Assembly: GCA_023105745.1 (NCBI GenBank)
Contig: JALGQZ010000003.1
Coordinates: 80,652,696-80,716,695 of the forward strand
Length of the DNA: 64,000 nt
DNA from: Austropuccinia psidii
Taxonomy: Eukaryota; Basidiomycota; Pucciniomycetes; Pucciniales; Sphaerophragmiaceae
Reading direction: 5' to 3'
Positions 48,780-60,744 of this stretch are shown in pieces. The stretch's first letter is position 1, and the number at the start of each line of letters is the position of its first letter. Both the position numbers and the translations under genes were made by a program. The notes below the pieces were generated by a model. The model did not search any database. It saw only the letters and a list, made by a program, of their open reading frames with translations, and was not told where the DNA came from.

Positions 48780-50943
48780 TGTGAGCCTGTGAGGTATGTA
48801 TAACATACCCATAAGGCCACAAATAATTTTATATACAGCTCATTTAGTCTTCAACAGACTTTTTCATTGAATTTAAAATAAAAAAACAAGAAATAAGTAT
48901 AACTTTTTTTTGGATAAACAAGGTTAAAAATATTATGTCATTTTTGGATTCTACAGCAAAAATGACCTAGGGTACACCCATAGGGTGTCATACCCACAAA
49001 AGATTATTTCTTATGTTATTGGAAGATTTAAGAATCTCAAAGTACTAATGTAACTTTTTCAACATTTTTTTAAAATTGTTAAATTTAAGCTTAAATAAGC
49101 TTAAATTTAAAGTTTCATGAGGTTTATGCAAACTTACCAAATTTCAGTTAAAATTGAGGTGTTGTGTATATTGACTGAATTGGCTAAGGATTTGCCATAC
49201 AGAATTTAAATACTGTGTGAGCACAACTTAAAAGTTTTACAGCCATAGTATGGCTTTAAATAAATAAAAGGGCAAAATTCACACAAAAAGGTGGGACAAA
49301 GGGAAAAGACCAAACAGAGCTGGGGTACCCAACCTTTTTTATCTGCAAGGATTAAATTAAGGTTGTCCACCTGTGTTGGAGGATTTTCAACCTTATTTAA
49401 GCTTTAAGATTAGACTTTGATCCAACCTTAAGCTTTAAACCAGTTTTATCCCAATTTGGACAGGAATTTCAAGCTGCAAAAGGATAAATCCAAATATGCA
49501 GACTTGAGATTAAAGCTTTGAGACCTTTCAAGGCTTAAATAAGCTTAAAGCCTTAAGGTTACAAGAATTAAAACCTTATCAAAAGCTAAAGTTTGGTGTG
49601 TACTGCTATTTTATGTGGAAAAATAGCAATAACTTCAAAAATTCATTAAAAATCCAATTCTTAATGGATTTGCGTGAATGTTTTAAACAGCTTAAAATCT
49701 AATATTATCTATATATAAATTGAATTTTATGTATCTTTTATAAGCAGATTTCCTGGGTAATTAGCCTGGAGATTTACTCTTTAATTATAATTGAATAAAA
49801 TTAATATTTCTTCAAAAATTAATTAAAAATTGAGTTTAAGAGATTTCTGCTTGAAACTCTGTTTTTAAGTTGTTCATGTGATGAAATTTAATATAAATAA
49901 GCTCATTTTATATTAAAACTTAAAATAATTAGGTTAAATGAGGATTAAAGTTACTTGGACTCGAGAATAACACTGGTAACTTTAAATTGGAATTCAAAAT
50001 AAGTTACCTTAAGCTAAGAACTTTATTTTTAAGCATGGTTTTTCAGTTTCGACCTGAGCACGCCCTCTATATTGATTATGAATCATGAGATCTGCTCTGT
50101 AAACAGAAAAAGAGTCTTTTCATCACTGGTTTTGTCCATCATCAATTATCAATTCAATTATACTAGACATTTAAACAGGTAAAGCTTTATTATATAGAAA
50201 ATCTTATTATTAAAGTATTTCTTAAATATTTTATTGTTTATAAATCTTAAATTAAATAATTGGAATCATAGAAACTATATTATTGTTGTAATCATCTATA
50301 ATATAGTTTATCTTATAAAATTATTGTTTTTAAAATATCTTTTAAAATCCACAAATTCCTCTCAGAAACTCTTTAATCATATTTTTTATGATAAAAGTTG
50401 TTTTATCTTTCAAAATATTGATTTTTGGTGTGTTTTTAACTTATAATCATTATTTAATATAATAACTGTTGTTGTTTGACTTGTTGTATTAAATTTATAT
50501 TATAAATAAGGTTTCTCTAAAATTCTATATCTTTTTTTATCTATTATTAGTTTTTTTATATAAAATTTTTCTATAAGAGTTATTTCTGCACAGTTTGTGC
50601 TTTAATTCTTTTGTAAATAATATATATATATTTTCATAAGTGGTTTAATATTTATATTTTCCACATGTAACTATCTCATTAAGAGCTTTACACTTCTTAT
50701 TGTTATAATTGTCAGGCACTATAACAATACTAGAATAATTATAACTTATTATAATTATTATATTTTATTATTAGTATTTTATATAATAATAATTAAATTC
50801 ATTTTTTATATATAATTTTTTTTAATAATTATATTTAAATTTGTGGTTATAATATTTTATTATATTATATTTTTCTACTGAGGATAGTTATAGTACTCTT
50901 GATATTGTTACTATTATCAAGCGTTTCATAGACAAACCTTATA
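48780..50943 (+). repeat. 5' LTR of element H
   Basis: It starts TGTGAGCCTGTGAGG and ends GACAAACCTTATA, where the expected final ACA has become ATA. The length is 2164 bp. It belongs to a family distinct from A, G and C but shares the TGTGAGCC start and CAAACCTTA-type end with G. No 3' LTR is in the window, because the element is interrupted by element C. Confidence 0.85.
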
Positions 50944-50963
50944 TTTGGGGGCCTGGCAGTGAT
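50944..50963 (+). other. Primer-binding-like site of element H
   Basis: TTTGGGGGCCTGGCAGTGAT directly after the LTR. Confidence 0.65.
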
Positions 50964-51486
50964 TTTAACCAATCTTAGGGACATACATTGTATTCTAGAC
51001 CTTATTTTACTGTTTTTTGATGTAAAATTTCCATATTTACTTTAATATTGGCTTTTTTGGGACTTATCCCTGATAAATAATCTTTATAATATTAATTAAG
51101 TTTTTTTTCTTAAGAATATTGTTTCAAACAATATACTACTGAGTGACTTGGAATAAATTTCTTTTTCTAACTAGTGGATTTTTCACATCACCGAATTGAA
51201 ATTTATTCTTTGAGTTATTCTAGTATAAAGTGAATAATAATAAAATTTTGATTAATAACTTATTAATTGAAAAATTATTATTTCTTTAAAGAAAATATAA
51301 AATTAAATACAAAAATTAACAATTAAAAATCTTTACTAAAAACATTTTTTCTTTAATCTTAGACATTTTTATTTATTTTTGACACAATTTGCCATAAATT
51401 ACATTAAAACAACTTTATCCAATAAGCTGAGTTTATAAGTTATTTTTATTGTTTGATAAAATAACTTATACATTTTTTTTCTCTAG

Positions 51487-51665
51487 TGTCATCCATCAGA
51501 GAACGCTCTTCAGACTGTGAAGCCTCAGAGTCTAGTATTGAAATTCAAACTAGCCCAGCACCAAGGGGTTTAATTACCAAAGAACCCTTTAAAGGTCCAG
51601 CTGGTAAATTCAATCCATTTCTTAGTCTTAATTACTTTATATTGATGTGAAATGACTCCTACTAG
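51487..51665 (+). other. Predicted accessory exon 1 (51487-51603) and 62-nt intron (51604-51665) of element H
   Basis: A strong pyrimidine tract and AG (TTTTTTTTCTCTAG) precede a 117-nt exon beginning TG, open in frame (SSIRERSSDCEASESSIEIQ). It ends CTG|GTAAAT. The intron contains CTTAAT and ends in TAG at 51663-51665. The Gag ATG (51652) lies inside it, 14 nt before the boundary. Confidence 0.6.
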
Positions 51666-54182
51666 AAGTGGAAGTAACTATTCCATTCAAGCAAATGGAT
51701 CTGGACCAGGACATTCAAGTCATAAATCCAAAAGACAAGAATGTCAGCCCAGAGGAGAGGCACAAATGGAGGATGCCAGCACTTCCACCAGTTCCCAAAG
51801 GTTAGCCAGTACCTTTGACACTCTTATTGAGAGTCCAGAAGCTGACATAACTGCTATTGCTGTTGTTAGACCTGAATCACTTTCAACAGGAAAAAATAGA
51901 GATATACCAGTCTCAGTACAAGAACTGGTTTATAGCAGCAAAACAGCAAGAGTGGGAACTTCTCTCAAGTCTTTTGATAGGCACCATGAACTCATATCCT
52001 CAATTGAAGAAGTTCATGGGGCCAGAAAAGACAGAAGAACTTCTGAAGGGTTGGACACCCATGTCTTGCAAAGGACAAGTCCAACAGATAAAAGCTTGGG
52101 TGAAAAACCAAAGAATGTTATCAGAGGACCAGAAGAAGAAGTTGGCCCAAGGGGAGGAAAACAGCCAAGTGGAAGCTCCCCAAGCCTCCAAAAGCAAAAA
52201 TCTGCCTCAACAAGTGCCAAACAAGCCCAAGCAAACCCCAAAGACCAACAAGAAGGGCAAGCAAAAGGCAAAGGGAAAGGAAAGCCCCAAGTGGAACAAG
52301 CCTTACCCGCAGAACTGCAGGATTCCCAAGAAAGAGAAGACAGCCATGGACAATGTGTTCAATATGGCAAGAACTCCAATGGAATTCAAAAACAAGGAAG
52401 AGGAAAGATTGAACTGATCTTTTACAAAAAAAGTAGACCTTGTAAAGCTTTTAAACCAAATTGGTACTTGTAATAAAGAAATTATAACAAAGTTTAAAAC
52501 ATTTGAGTATATCCAACAAAAGTTGGGTAATGAGATACTGCAAGTGAAAGAGTCACAAAAGACCATTATTGGCCTTGAGAATGTTAATAAAGACAATATT
52601 TTGTCTTTGACACAAATTTGTGCAAGAATTGAGTCCAAGGTTTCCTTACTCAATCAACCAGATGTTGATTATATTTCTTTCATAACTAGACAGTTAAAAT
52701 AATTAAGAATACAAGTTCAAAACTTGGAAAACTCAACCGGGCACAATGCAGCTCTTTTCCAAGAAAAATTGGAAAAAAGTGATAAAGCAAGACTTGAATT
52801 GAAAGAAGATATTCAATCAAGTATTAATCATATATCACTGAAGAATGATTTGCCAAGACAGTCTACACCAATTCTTGACAGGAATATGCTAAACTTGAAT
52901 AATGACTTACATCTTACAATTTCAAGTAATTCAGAAGTAGAAACTGCTTGCAATTTTAAAGACATTCCAAGATTAGAGGAATGGCCAACCTTCAGTGGTG
53001 AAGGGGAATATAATCATATGGAATTTATGAAAACAATTGATATGTTTAAAGAAGAATTTAACATACCAGATGAATACATAAGTTCCAGATTACACTCATT
53101 GTTTACCAAATCAGCAAAGAAATGGTATTACAAAATGAGACAAGACCATGGTAAGAATTCTTGGCCTTGGTGGAAAGAAAAAATTATTTCCAAATGGGCA
53201 AATGATTCCTGGAGATTTAAAATGGAGAATTCTTTTTAAGAAGCCATTTTTGATATTGAAAGGGACAGGCCCATGTCTTGGTTTCTTAAAAAAAGGACAG
53301 ATTAACTGCCCTTCATCCTGATATGTCTGAACCAATGGTACATAAAAGGATATTAAGAAAGTGTGGTGGTGACGTTTAGCATGCTATAAGAAGCAGATGT
53401 ATTGAGCCTTGCTCTACAGAAGATTATATCAATGCTATGGAGGACATCACTACTAGAACAAAAATTGGTAGAAATTGGTATAAACCCCCAATGGACCACA
53501 CGACCAGTGGGAAACCAATTCCAAAGCCCCATAAACCACATGACAAAGCTCCTTTGAAATTTCATAAGTGTGGAAGTACATCTCATTTGGCTAATAATTG
53601 TCCCAAAAAGACAAGAATCAATGAGATAGAAATTGAAAAAGATGACACAAAAGAAACAAATGATGTCTCTGTACATGAAAGAGATTCTGAGCCTTCTGAG
53701 GAGGAGGAATTACCAGATGAACTTAGTATAGAAAATATTGATGTTACCTTTGAATTCACACCAGTGCATACTCACTTACCACAGTATAGTGATGAATGTA
53801 TGGATCTCATACATGTGCAAGATGCTAAAATGCAGAAAGACAAACCAGCCAGAGGTAATATTATACATCTGGATCATCTTGTATCACTAATATTGTGATA
53901 AACAACAGAAAAGCCAAGATATATCTTGAATCAGGTAATTTTTTTACTTGTTTTTGGAAAGATTATCTTGACAAGACTTATACCAATTGGAAAGACAGGT
54001 TAATGCTAATTGAAGGTATAAAATTCAGCAGTGCCAGCTAAAATATGCACCCTTTGGGTATACTTGAAGCAGCCATGATATTCCCTCATCCTACAGGAAG
54101 TGTCAGATTAAAAGTTGACTTTTTTGTTATGAATAATTGTACTTCTCAACAATTTATACTTGGAAATGATTACCTCAATATT
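51652..54182 (+). pseudogene. Element H: Gag to protease, damaged and cut by element C
   Basis: Gag starts MTPTRSGSNYSIQANGSGPG and is open to 52471-52473. The coiled-coil part then continues in the +1 frame (from about 52430), so a frameshift or lost base lies near 52425. The capsid-like domain is at 52960-53290 (EWPTFSGEGEYNHMEFMKTI, then SWPWWKEKIISKWANDSWRF), with stops consistent with GAA to TAA (53237-53239) and GAG to TAG (about 53375). The knuckle near 53556 reads KFHKCGSTSHLANNC (first Cys is Phe). The protease region has LESG (about 53920) in place of DTG. The match ends in [11 protein letters not shown] at 54182, where element C is inserted. Confidence 0.87.
51666..52417 (+). pseudogene. 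Accessory exon 2 of element H, overlapping gag (with two stops near its start)
   Basis: In the same relative frame as in element A, with intact stretch 51857-52417 (186 codons). It contains the family blocks QQEKIEIYQ, MNSYPQLKKFMG, LLKGWTPM, a basic Lys/Pro/Gln linker and RIPKKEKTAMDNVFNMART, ending KNKEEERLN. Two in-frame stops (TAG about 51800, TAA about 51848) separate it from the splice junction, so this copy is probably dead. It is the best evidence that the frame is conserved, because H and A are only distantly related elsewhere. Confidence 0.6.
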
Positions 54183-55680
54183 TTTCAGGGCGAGTCTATG
54201 TAGTAGCTTAAAAATAGTAAATACAAGCTAGTACTATGACTGTGACACGTCAAAATAAAAAATGAAATCTTCAGGTCCTACTGCTACGTGGTAACAGTGG
54301 TGATGAGTCTATTGAGGACCTGGGTTGCAATGCTCTAATATCTTTGACTGTAAAGAAACACTACAATAATTATATTCTAATTATATCTTAAGTAATTCTA
54401 AGGACACTACTGATGAATAACAGTCTTGTCACGTAAGAATAATGGTAAGGTAAGATAAGATAATGGGTTTTCAAGGGAAAAACCCTCCTTTTTATATCTT
54501 CCAAGACTTTCAAGAGTTATTAACTCTTCACACCTCAGAGGAGTGAAAATTTTCACTCCAGTGTTCAGTCTGTGGTTCTGGATCCTCAATTCTGACGTCA
54601 ATATAGACAGAATTGTGGTTTTGGAACCACAAATGATCATTCTGGATCAATACAGGGTGAAAAAACTTTTCACCTGCCACGTCAGCACTTGGATGACGTT
54701 GTTCTGGTGTCTGTATGATCAATATTAGTCATTCTGGGCGGGTTTAAGCTTGAAATAACCATTATTTTAAGTATCAAGGCTGTACTGGTTGGTACAGGTT
54801 TGGTACAGACCAGTATTGGTCAAAATACTTCCAACCAAGATATCTCAGTCGGTTTTTGAGATATCAAGAAACTAAGAGCACAGAATTGAAGGTCTTAATG
54901 AGCTCTTCAATTTGGTATGCTTCATGTTTACCCTTCTTGCAAATAGCAAAAGGTATAAGGGTTTTAAGTTTTTGGATGTAATTTTGTACATCAGTATGAG
55001 GCTTCAAAAACTTCCATGCTAGATATCTTCTTCAATTTGGAAGATATCTGTATTCTGATGATACAGCTTTGTAGGGCTTGATTAGCCCTACAGTTTGGTA
55101 TATTACACTGTACAGTTGTATGAGTGTATGCCAAAGATACAGGGGTTTGTTTATTTTCTTATTTCCAGAATATCTGTATTTTGGTTATTAAACCTTTGAA
55201 CCAAGATCCCTCAGTCAATTTAAGAGAGACAGAGGTCTAAGGTGTCTCAAATTAAAGCTCTTGTTGAGATCTTTAATTTGGTTATACTTTTGTACAGTTT
55301 TGTACAAGCGCTCTTTGACTTTCAGGGGGACTTGGTTTTGAAAATGAGGTTATATGGTATCTCCAGTTGTAGTGGTGTTACAACAACATGGATGATATCA
55401 TTGTGTAGCTCTCTATGTGAGCTTTAAGAAAAATACCATTTTGGTATAGGATGACTTAAATATGCATAAGTTAGATGAGAGGTGAAAATAAGGGTTTTGA
55501 CTTGTTTATTCTCCTCTAGGTTTCCTTATTTTGTTTGGATAAGGTTGGTGTTTAATGTAAGAGGATTGTTTTCTCTTAATTATTACCTTTATTGACTATG
55601 TTTGTTCAATACTTGTCATACCATTATTTATGGTATGTTGGATGTCATGCTAGTGCTCTGTTTTGAGTCACAGGCTGACA
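54183..55680 (-). repeat. 3' LTR of element C
   Basis: 1498 bp. The plus strand ends CAGGCTGACA at 55680. The other end reads TTTCAGGGCGAG at 54183 against TGTCAGGGTGAG in the partner, so the terminal TG is mutated. On the plus strand it contains TGACGTCA at 54593-54600 and several ACGTG, CACGT and TGACG motifs. On the sense strand a TATA-like TATAAAAAGG lies near 54498. Confidence 0.93.
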
Positions 55681-55699
55681 TACCCTCCCTCAAAAGAAG
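55681..55699 (-). other. Polypurine tract of element C
   Basis: On the minus strand CTTCTTTTGAGGGAGGGTA lies directly before the 3' LTR. Confidence 0.85.
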
Positions 55700-55704
55700 G
55701 CTCA

Positions 55705-56823
55705 TCATTGATGAGACTCTTCAGCCCTCCTGGAGGCTCTGAATCTTCTGAGGTGTATTTGTCCATCTGGAATTTCTTTCTCAGTTAACCATTTGTCTTT
55801 ATCTGCTGGTTGATTCTTAAATCTAACCAGGAATTGCCTGTTGTCTTTCCCATTGATTCTTATTTTCCTGGCTTTAATGATCTTTTTCACTGGTCCAGGT
55901 GAGTCATCTTCCTCTACCAATCTTTCATGGGTGACTGTCCTCTTCCTGTCAGGGAATTTCTCCTCATCTGTCTGGTGATAAGGTTTGACCAGGCTCACAG
56001 GGAAAACTGGGTGTTTCCTAGAGAACTCTTTGGTCAGGTTGACTTCTACTGCATTCTTTCCTATTAATTTAATAATGGTGAATGGTCCTATGAATGAGTC
56101 TCTCATCTTCTTGGGTCCTCTTAGGTTGTTGAAGTTGAGAGTTGAGATTAGAACTTGGTCTCCTTCTTTGAAATCAGGTTCTTGGTGACTTTTGTCATAT
56201 CTCTGTTTGTTATATAATTTGGGCTCAGCCACACATTGCTCTGCTTTTTCACAGGCAGTCTTCCACATTGTGTGGAAGTCCTTAGCTGTGGGGTGTACTG
56301 AGAGGAGGTTCTTCTTCAAGTAGTCTACTGGGAGTAGTGGGTTCCATCCTTGCTCTAATGTGGCAGGGGAATTTCCTGTCACTGAGTGTACACTTGTGTT
56401 GTATGCCAATTGTACAGCTGGTAGGAGGGTTACCCAGTCATGGGTATATCCCTCATTGTCTTTATATTCCATGCCATATGCAAAAAACCTTCTAATGATG
56501 TCTTCCAATGTTTGGATCATTCTTTCTGCTAGACCATCTGTTTGTGGATGGTAAGCTGTGGAGAATGATAGTTTGGTTCCCAGCATCTCATATAGATTAG
56601 TCCAAAATTCTGATGTGAATTTAGGGTCTCTGTCACTAATTATAATTCTTGGAACTCCACAGTTAGCTATCACATTGTTCCAGAACAATATGGCTGTGTC
56701 CATTGCTGTGTCCTCTTTGTGACAGGGGAGACATCTGACACTCTTGCTGTACCTGTCTACTACTACTAGGCATGCATTAAAGCTGTCCTTCCCTCCAGGG
56801 ACCAGGCCTGTTACCCAATCCAT
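55705..56823 (-). CDS. pol: Integrase core and chromodomain-like tail of element C Pol
   Basis: The 372 codons begin after an in-frame stop and continue the Pol frame of the neighbouring segment. The catalytic triad is D2 (MDWVTG), D64 (SDRDPKF) and E100 (GLAERM), with 35 residues between the last two. The AYHPQTDG block precedes E100. The C-terminal part (about 320-365) has [20 protein letters not shown], followed by LRRFR, resembling the chromodomain-like tail of element A. The stop 5' of it is TGA (about 56884-56886) where element A has GGA (Gly), so this is a damaged piece of one Pol and not a separate gene. Confidence 0.88.
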   Translation of the reverse strand: MDWVTGLVPGGKDSFNACLVVVDRYSKSVRCLPCHKEDTAMDTAILFWNNVIANCGVPRIIISDRDPKFTSEFWTNLYEMLGTKLSFSTAYHPQTDGLAERMIQTLEDIIRRFFAYGMEYKDNEGYTHDWVTLLPAVQLAYNTSVHSVTGNSPATLEQGWNPLLPVDYLKKNLLSVHPTAKDFHTMWKTACEKAEQCVAEPKLYNKQRYDKSHQEPDFKEGDQVLISTLNFNNLRGPKKMRDSFIGPFTIIKLIGKNAVEVNLTKEFSRKHPVFPVSLVKPYHQTDEEKFPDRKRTVTHERLVEEDDSPGPVKKIIKARKIRINGKDNRQFLVRFKNQPADKDKWLTEKEIPDGQIHLRRFRASRRAEESHQ

Positions 56824-56883
56824 GTTTATTATTTCCCAGGGGTGTTTGGGCTCTTCTATACTCTGGAGTAATCCATATCTTTT

Positions 56884-59823
56884 TCAATGACTTCTGTTGG
56901 CTTTCTGGCATCTGGCACAAGTGTTGATGTATTCACTCAAGTCTTGTTCCCACTTTGGCCACCAAGCTGTGCTAAAGACTCTTTCCTTAGTTCTCTCTTC
57001 ACTCATATGTCCCATGTATGGGCAGTCATGGCATTCCTGTAGTATCAGGGAAATATGTTCTCTATTTATTATTACCAGGGCACTTGTGTGTTTTTCCCTA
57101 TGGTATAGTAGATCATCTATCAGGAAAAATCTATTCTCTCTGAAGTTTTTGAGCCATGGATCTTCCAATTGGCTTTCTAGTTCAGGACTCCTGTACTTTT
57201 GTTTTAATAGTTGTATCAATATACTACACTGTTTGTGTTTATTGTATGATGATTGTACTATGCTAAAGAACTCTGTGTTCAGATTAGAGGAGCTGATTCC
57301 CAGTATGGGTATCTCTTTGCTCTCTCCAAAGCTCTGTGCTGGGTTTGATGGATCATTCCCCAATGCCCAGTTTGATAGTTTGAAGTTCTTTCTCTTATCT
57401 ATCTCCATGCATTGTATGGGTATTTTGGCCCCATTTTCTGGGTCATATGCTGGATTTTCTTGGTCATTTTTCAGTGGCCACCTGCTGAGGCCATCTGCAT
57501 TAGTATGACTTTTCCCTTCTTTATAGATGATAGTAATATTCCCTCTATATTCTTGTATGGCTATTTGCCACCTAAGCATGTGTCTGTTTGTTGTCTTCAT
57601 GTTCAACAGTGATTTGAGGGCTGTGCAATCAGTAAAAACTTCAAATACTGCTCCTTCTAAGTAGTAATGGAGTTTCTCTAATGCCCATACCAAACAGAGA
57701 AATTCTGTCTGAGTAGCTCCATATCTGGCTTCTGAGTCTTTCAGTTGTCTTGATATATAGCAAATTACCCCTTCTTTGGGTATTCCATCCACTAGTTGCC
57801 TCTGGTGTAGTGCTGCTCCTAGTCCTTGACTACATGCTGCATCTATATACAGTTTGAATGGTAGTTCAAAATCAGGCATCATCAGGACAGGGGCATTGGG
57901 CAGTTCATGTTTGATCTTCTCAAATGCATCCCTTCTTTCTTTGGTGATTTCAAAGACTACATCCTTTGACCACAGTTTGTATAGACTACTAGTGATGTGT
58001 GCAAAGTTTTTTATGTGGCTTCTGTAGTAACTAGCAAAGCCCAAAAAAGATTGCATTTCCTTAATGTTCTTTGGTACTGGTTTCTTCAGTACTGCAGCAA
58101 CTTTATTTTGGTCTATAGCTAGACTCAAACCTGAAACTTTGTGTCCTAGGGCTAGCAGTTCTTGCTGTCCAAAGTTACATTTTTTAAGAGATATCTTCAT
58201 GTTGATTGGTGTATATTTTCCCAATATTTTATCAATTTTCCTCACATGGTCTTCCCATGTTTCTGAGTATATTATGATATCATCAATGTACACTACCATC
58301 CACCCTTCCATAATTTCATCTTGAAATATGGTATCCATCATCCTCTGAAAATGGGCTGGTGCATTCTTAATGCCAAATGGCATTCTAGTATATTCATATA
58401 TGCCCATATGGCATATAATTCTCAGCAATTTGATGGAATCTGGTTTCACCCCATTCTGGTGGAAACCTTTCATGCAATCCATTTTTGTAATGAACTTGGC
58501 TTTTGCTAGCTTATCTAGTGCATGTGGTATCCTTGGGATGGGGTACCTGTCTGCTTTGGTGTAATTATTCAAAGCCCTGAAGTCACCACATAGTCTGTAT
58601 TTACCATCATGCCAAGTTATAAGGACTGGTGTAGTGACCTCTACTATCTCATTATGTCCTATTTTTCTTATTACCCCCATTTCTAGGAGTTCATTGATAT
58701 GTTTCTCAATTTCTTTCCTAGTTTCCATGCTGGCTGGATATGGTGGTCTCCTAAGCATAGGTGGATATGGTCTTTCTACATCTAGATATAATTCTATATC
58801 ATGTCCTTTGATTTTTCCTAGTGGTTCATCTCCTATTGCAAAAGCTTCTCTATGTTTTCTCAATACTTTCAGTAAGTTGAGTTTCATTTTACTGGTGAGT
58901 TGAGTGCCATATTGAGCTTCTTTGAATTCTTCCACTAGTTCTTTCAAGGTGTTATCATTTGTTACATGTTTTATGTCAAAGGAAATTTTTTTGTCTTTGT
59001 TTGTACCTATGGTAAGATATCTGTTTTTACTATTGCAAATATCCATGCCATACATTCTTTGGTACTCTGTACCTAGTAAGAATCCTTGTACATGTGCATT
59101 TTCTAGAACTACAAATTCAGGTTCCAGTCTGATATTTCCTTTTTGGTGTGGGATAATTATGTCTTTGATTATTGTCGCCAGTGAGTGCATTTTGCCTGAT
59201 GCACTTTTAAAGTTTCTAGCTTTTGTTGGGATTATCTCTTCTTCCCATTTGGGGAAGCGTTGTTCCAAGTATTCTTTTGCCACTATGGAGCAACTTTCTC
59301 CTGTGTCAATGATCATTGGGTGTTTACAGTTCTCAATGTAAACTGTCAATTTTGTAGGTGTTCCATGAATGAATCCCATCCCTCTATTTCGGGTTACCAG
59401 GAATGTTTGTGCATTCTGTGTGTGCTTACAGAGCTCTTTGTCTGTTGTTATTTGTGGTATTCCTGAATCCAATTCAATGTCTTGTATGTCAAGTGAACTT
59501 TCTTCATTGCATTCCACTATGTATTCTTCCATGGTATCAGGTTCACTTTGTGATTCTGCTCTCATACCATTTCCCATGCTGTCAGAATCAGATTTTTCAC
59601 CTGTTTGTTCTTCTTCTGATTCTTCATCAATTGCATATATTTTCTTTTTTGGTTTTGTGCAATTGTTGGCATAGTGGTCTGGTGATCCACAGTTGTGGCA
59701 CACATATTTCTTTTTTGGGGTTTCTTTCCCTTTTTCTTTATTTGTCTCTTTAACTTCAGACCTCTTGTCTTTGAAGTTTGGTTTATAGGATGTGTACCTT
59801 CCTATGGAGGTCTTCTTTCTCAC
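56884..59823 (-). CDS. pol: Knuckle, protease, RT, RNase H and integrase zinc domain of element C Pol
   Basis: 979 codons. A CCHC knuckle is at 42-55 ([14 protein letters not shown]). The protease has the normal DTG at 173-175, unlike the other families here. The RT has the [10 protein letters not shown] block at about 447-456 and YIDD at 512-515. RNase H acids are D661, E708, D732 and D777. The integrase HHCC motif near the end ([12 protein letters not shown]..., CARCQKANR) stops at a TGA. The frame continues upstream of its first Met into Gag without a shift, separated only by another in-frame TGA near 59869-59871. The natural product would be one Gag-Pol polyprotein, and both TGAs are single-base changes. 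Confidence 0.9.
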   Translation of the reverse strand: MRKKTSIGRYTSYKPNFKDKRSEVKETNKEKGKETPKKKYVCHNCGSPDHYANNCTKPKKKIYAIDEESEEEQTGEKSDSDSMGNGMRAESQSEPDTMEEYIVECNEESSLDIQDIELDSGIPQITTDKELCKHTQNAQTFLVTRNRGMGFIHGTPTKLTVYIENCKHPMIIDTGESCSIVAKEYLEQRFPKWEEEIIPTKARNFKSASGKMHSLATIIKDIIIPHQKGNIRLEPEFVVLENAHVQGFLLGTEYQRMYGMDICNSKNRYLTIGTNKDKKISFDIKHVTNDNTLKELVEEFKEAQYGTQLTSKMKLNLLKVLRKHREAFAIGDEPLGKIKGHDIELYLDVERPYPPMLRRPPYPASMETRKEIEKHINELLEMGVIRKIGHNEIVEVTTPVLITWHDGKYRLCGDFRALNNYTKADRYPIPRIPHALDKLAKAKFITKMDCMKGFHQNGVKPDSIKLLRIICHMGIYEYTRMPFGIKNAPAHFQRMMDTIFQDEIMEGWMVVYIDDIIIYSETWEDHVRKIDKILGKYTPINMKISLKKCNFGQQELLALGHKVSGLSLAIDQNKVAAVLKKPVPKNIKEMQSFLGFASYYRSHIKNFAHITSSLYKLWSKDVVFEITKERRDAFEKIKHELPNAPVLMMPDFELPFKLYIDAACSQGLGAALHQRQLVDGIPKEGVICYISRQLKDSEARYGATQTEFLCLVWALEKLHYYLEGAVFEVFTDCTALKSLLNMKTTNRHMLRWQIAIQEYRGNITIIYKEGKSHTNADGLSRWPLKNDQENPAYDPENGAKIPIQCMEIDKRKNFKLSNWALGNDPSNPAQSFGESKEIPILGISSSNLNTEFFSIVQSSYNKHKQCSILIQLLKQKYRSPELESQLEDPWLKNFRENRFFLIDDLLYHREKHTSALVIINREHISLILQECHDCPYMGHMSEERTKERVFSTAWWPKWEQDLSEYINTCARCQKANRSH

Positions 59824-59868
59824 ATCTTGTATGACATTTGCTATGTCATCAATGCTGCTGATGTTGTT

Positions 59869-60744
59869 TCATCTGCATTTGACTGCATGTTCTAGATCTC
59901 CTGGCAATTTTGTTAGGAGTTTATGGTTTCTCATTTCTATTGTCATATTGGGATCAATAGCTTTTAGCCTCTTTGTTTGTTTGAGGCACCATTCATAAGG
60001 GTCTTTTTCTGTGGAGTATCTATCACTTTCAAAGGACATGGTCTTTTGCCAGATCCAACTACCATTGCTATACTTTTGTATAATCTGGTTCCTCCACCAT
60101 GGCCAGCTTTTCCTGCCATGTATTTCTTTCATCTCAGTATACCATATGTTTGCATGGCCTCTGAATGCTGTGTTAAGTCTTGTTGTGATCCAGTAGTCTG
60201 GTATTTTTGGGACATCAACAAAGAGTCCATCAATATAGTCAATGATCTCCATATGGTCATATTCCCCAATTCCTGAGAACTTTGGCCAGTTTGTTACTTC
60301 TGGTAACTGTTTTAGTGCCTGTTTCTCTGAATAGTTGAGATTTTCCCCATCTTGGTACACTGACTCTGATCTTAACTTTGGAATCTGATATTCAGGTTCC
60401 TGGTCATAGTCTTTATCCTCTTCTTTCAATTTTGTAGAGGTAGTAGGTTGACCTTGTGTTGGAGGGTATTGATTGTCTTCCCTGTCATAGAGGTAATCAA
60501 TTTCTTTGTCAAGGTTATCCTGTTGCTGCTGGATATTCCTCAGATCCCTCCTCACAGTTTGTCGTTCTTCTAGAATTGAATTCAACTGTCTGTTAGTTTT
60601 TTCAAATTCTGTCCAAATTTTGGCCAGATTTGTATTTAAGTCTTTAATGACTGTTGCTTGGAAAGCATTTTCTTCTTTCAATGTTTCCACTTCTGTCCTC
60701 ATTTTTCCTGAGGTTTCATATGTCCAATCCATGAATTGGGCCAA
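59869..60744 (-). CDS. gag: Gag coiled coil and capsid-like domain of element C
   Basis: 291 codons, starting with TTG in the listed frame and continuing upstream across a frameshift. About 10-95 is a long coiled coil (Glu/Lys/Gln/Leu-rich). About 150-291 is the capsid-like domain (NWPKFSGIGEYDHMEI, WPWWRNQIIQKYSNGSW, then [12 protein letters not shown]). It ends at a TGA followed by in-frame Gag-Pol sequence. The frame differs from that of the N-terminal Gag part, and the change falls at an A7 run on the sense strand (60766-60760). Confidence 0.85.
   Translation of the reverse strand: MAQFMDWTYETSGKMRTEVETLKEENAFQATVIKDLNTNLAKIWTEFEKTNRQLNSILEERQTVRRDLRNIQQQQDNLDKEIDYLYDREDNQYPPTQGQPTTSTKLKEEDKDYDQEPEYQIPKLRSESVYQDGENLNYSEKQALKQLPEVTNWPKFSGIGEYDHMEIIDYIDGLFVDVPKIPDYWITTRLNTAFRGHANIWYTEMKEIHGRKSWPWWRNQIIQKYSNGSWIWQKTMSFESDRYSTEKDPYEWCLKQTKRLKAIDPNMTIEMRNHKLLTKLPGDLEHAVKCR

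Noticed and set aside
54528..54722. Identical 64-codon frames in both C LTRs (also 63124-63318)
   Set aside because: They only repeat because the LTRs repeat. No start context, domain or conservation in the related solo LTRs.
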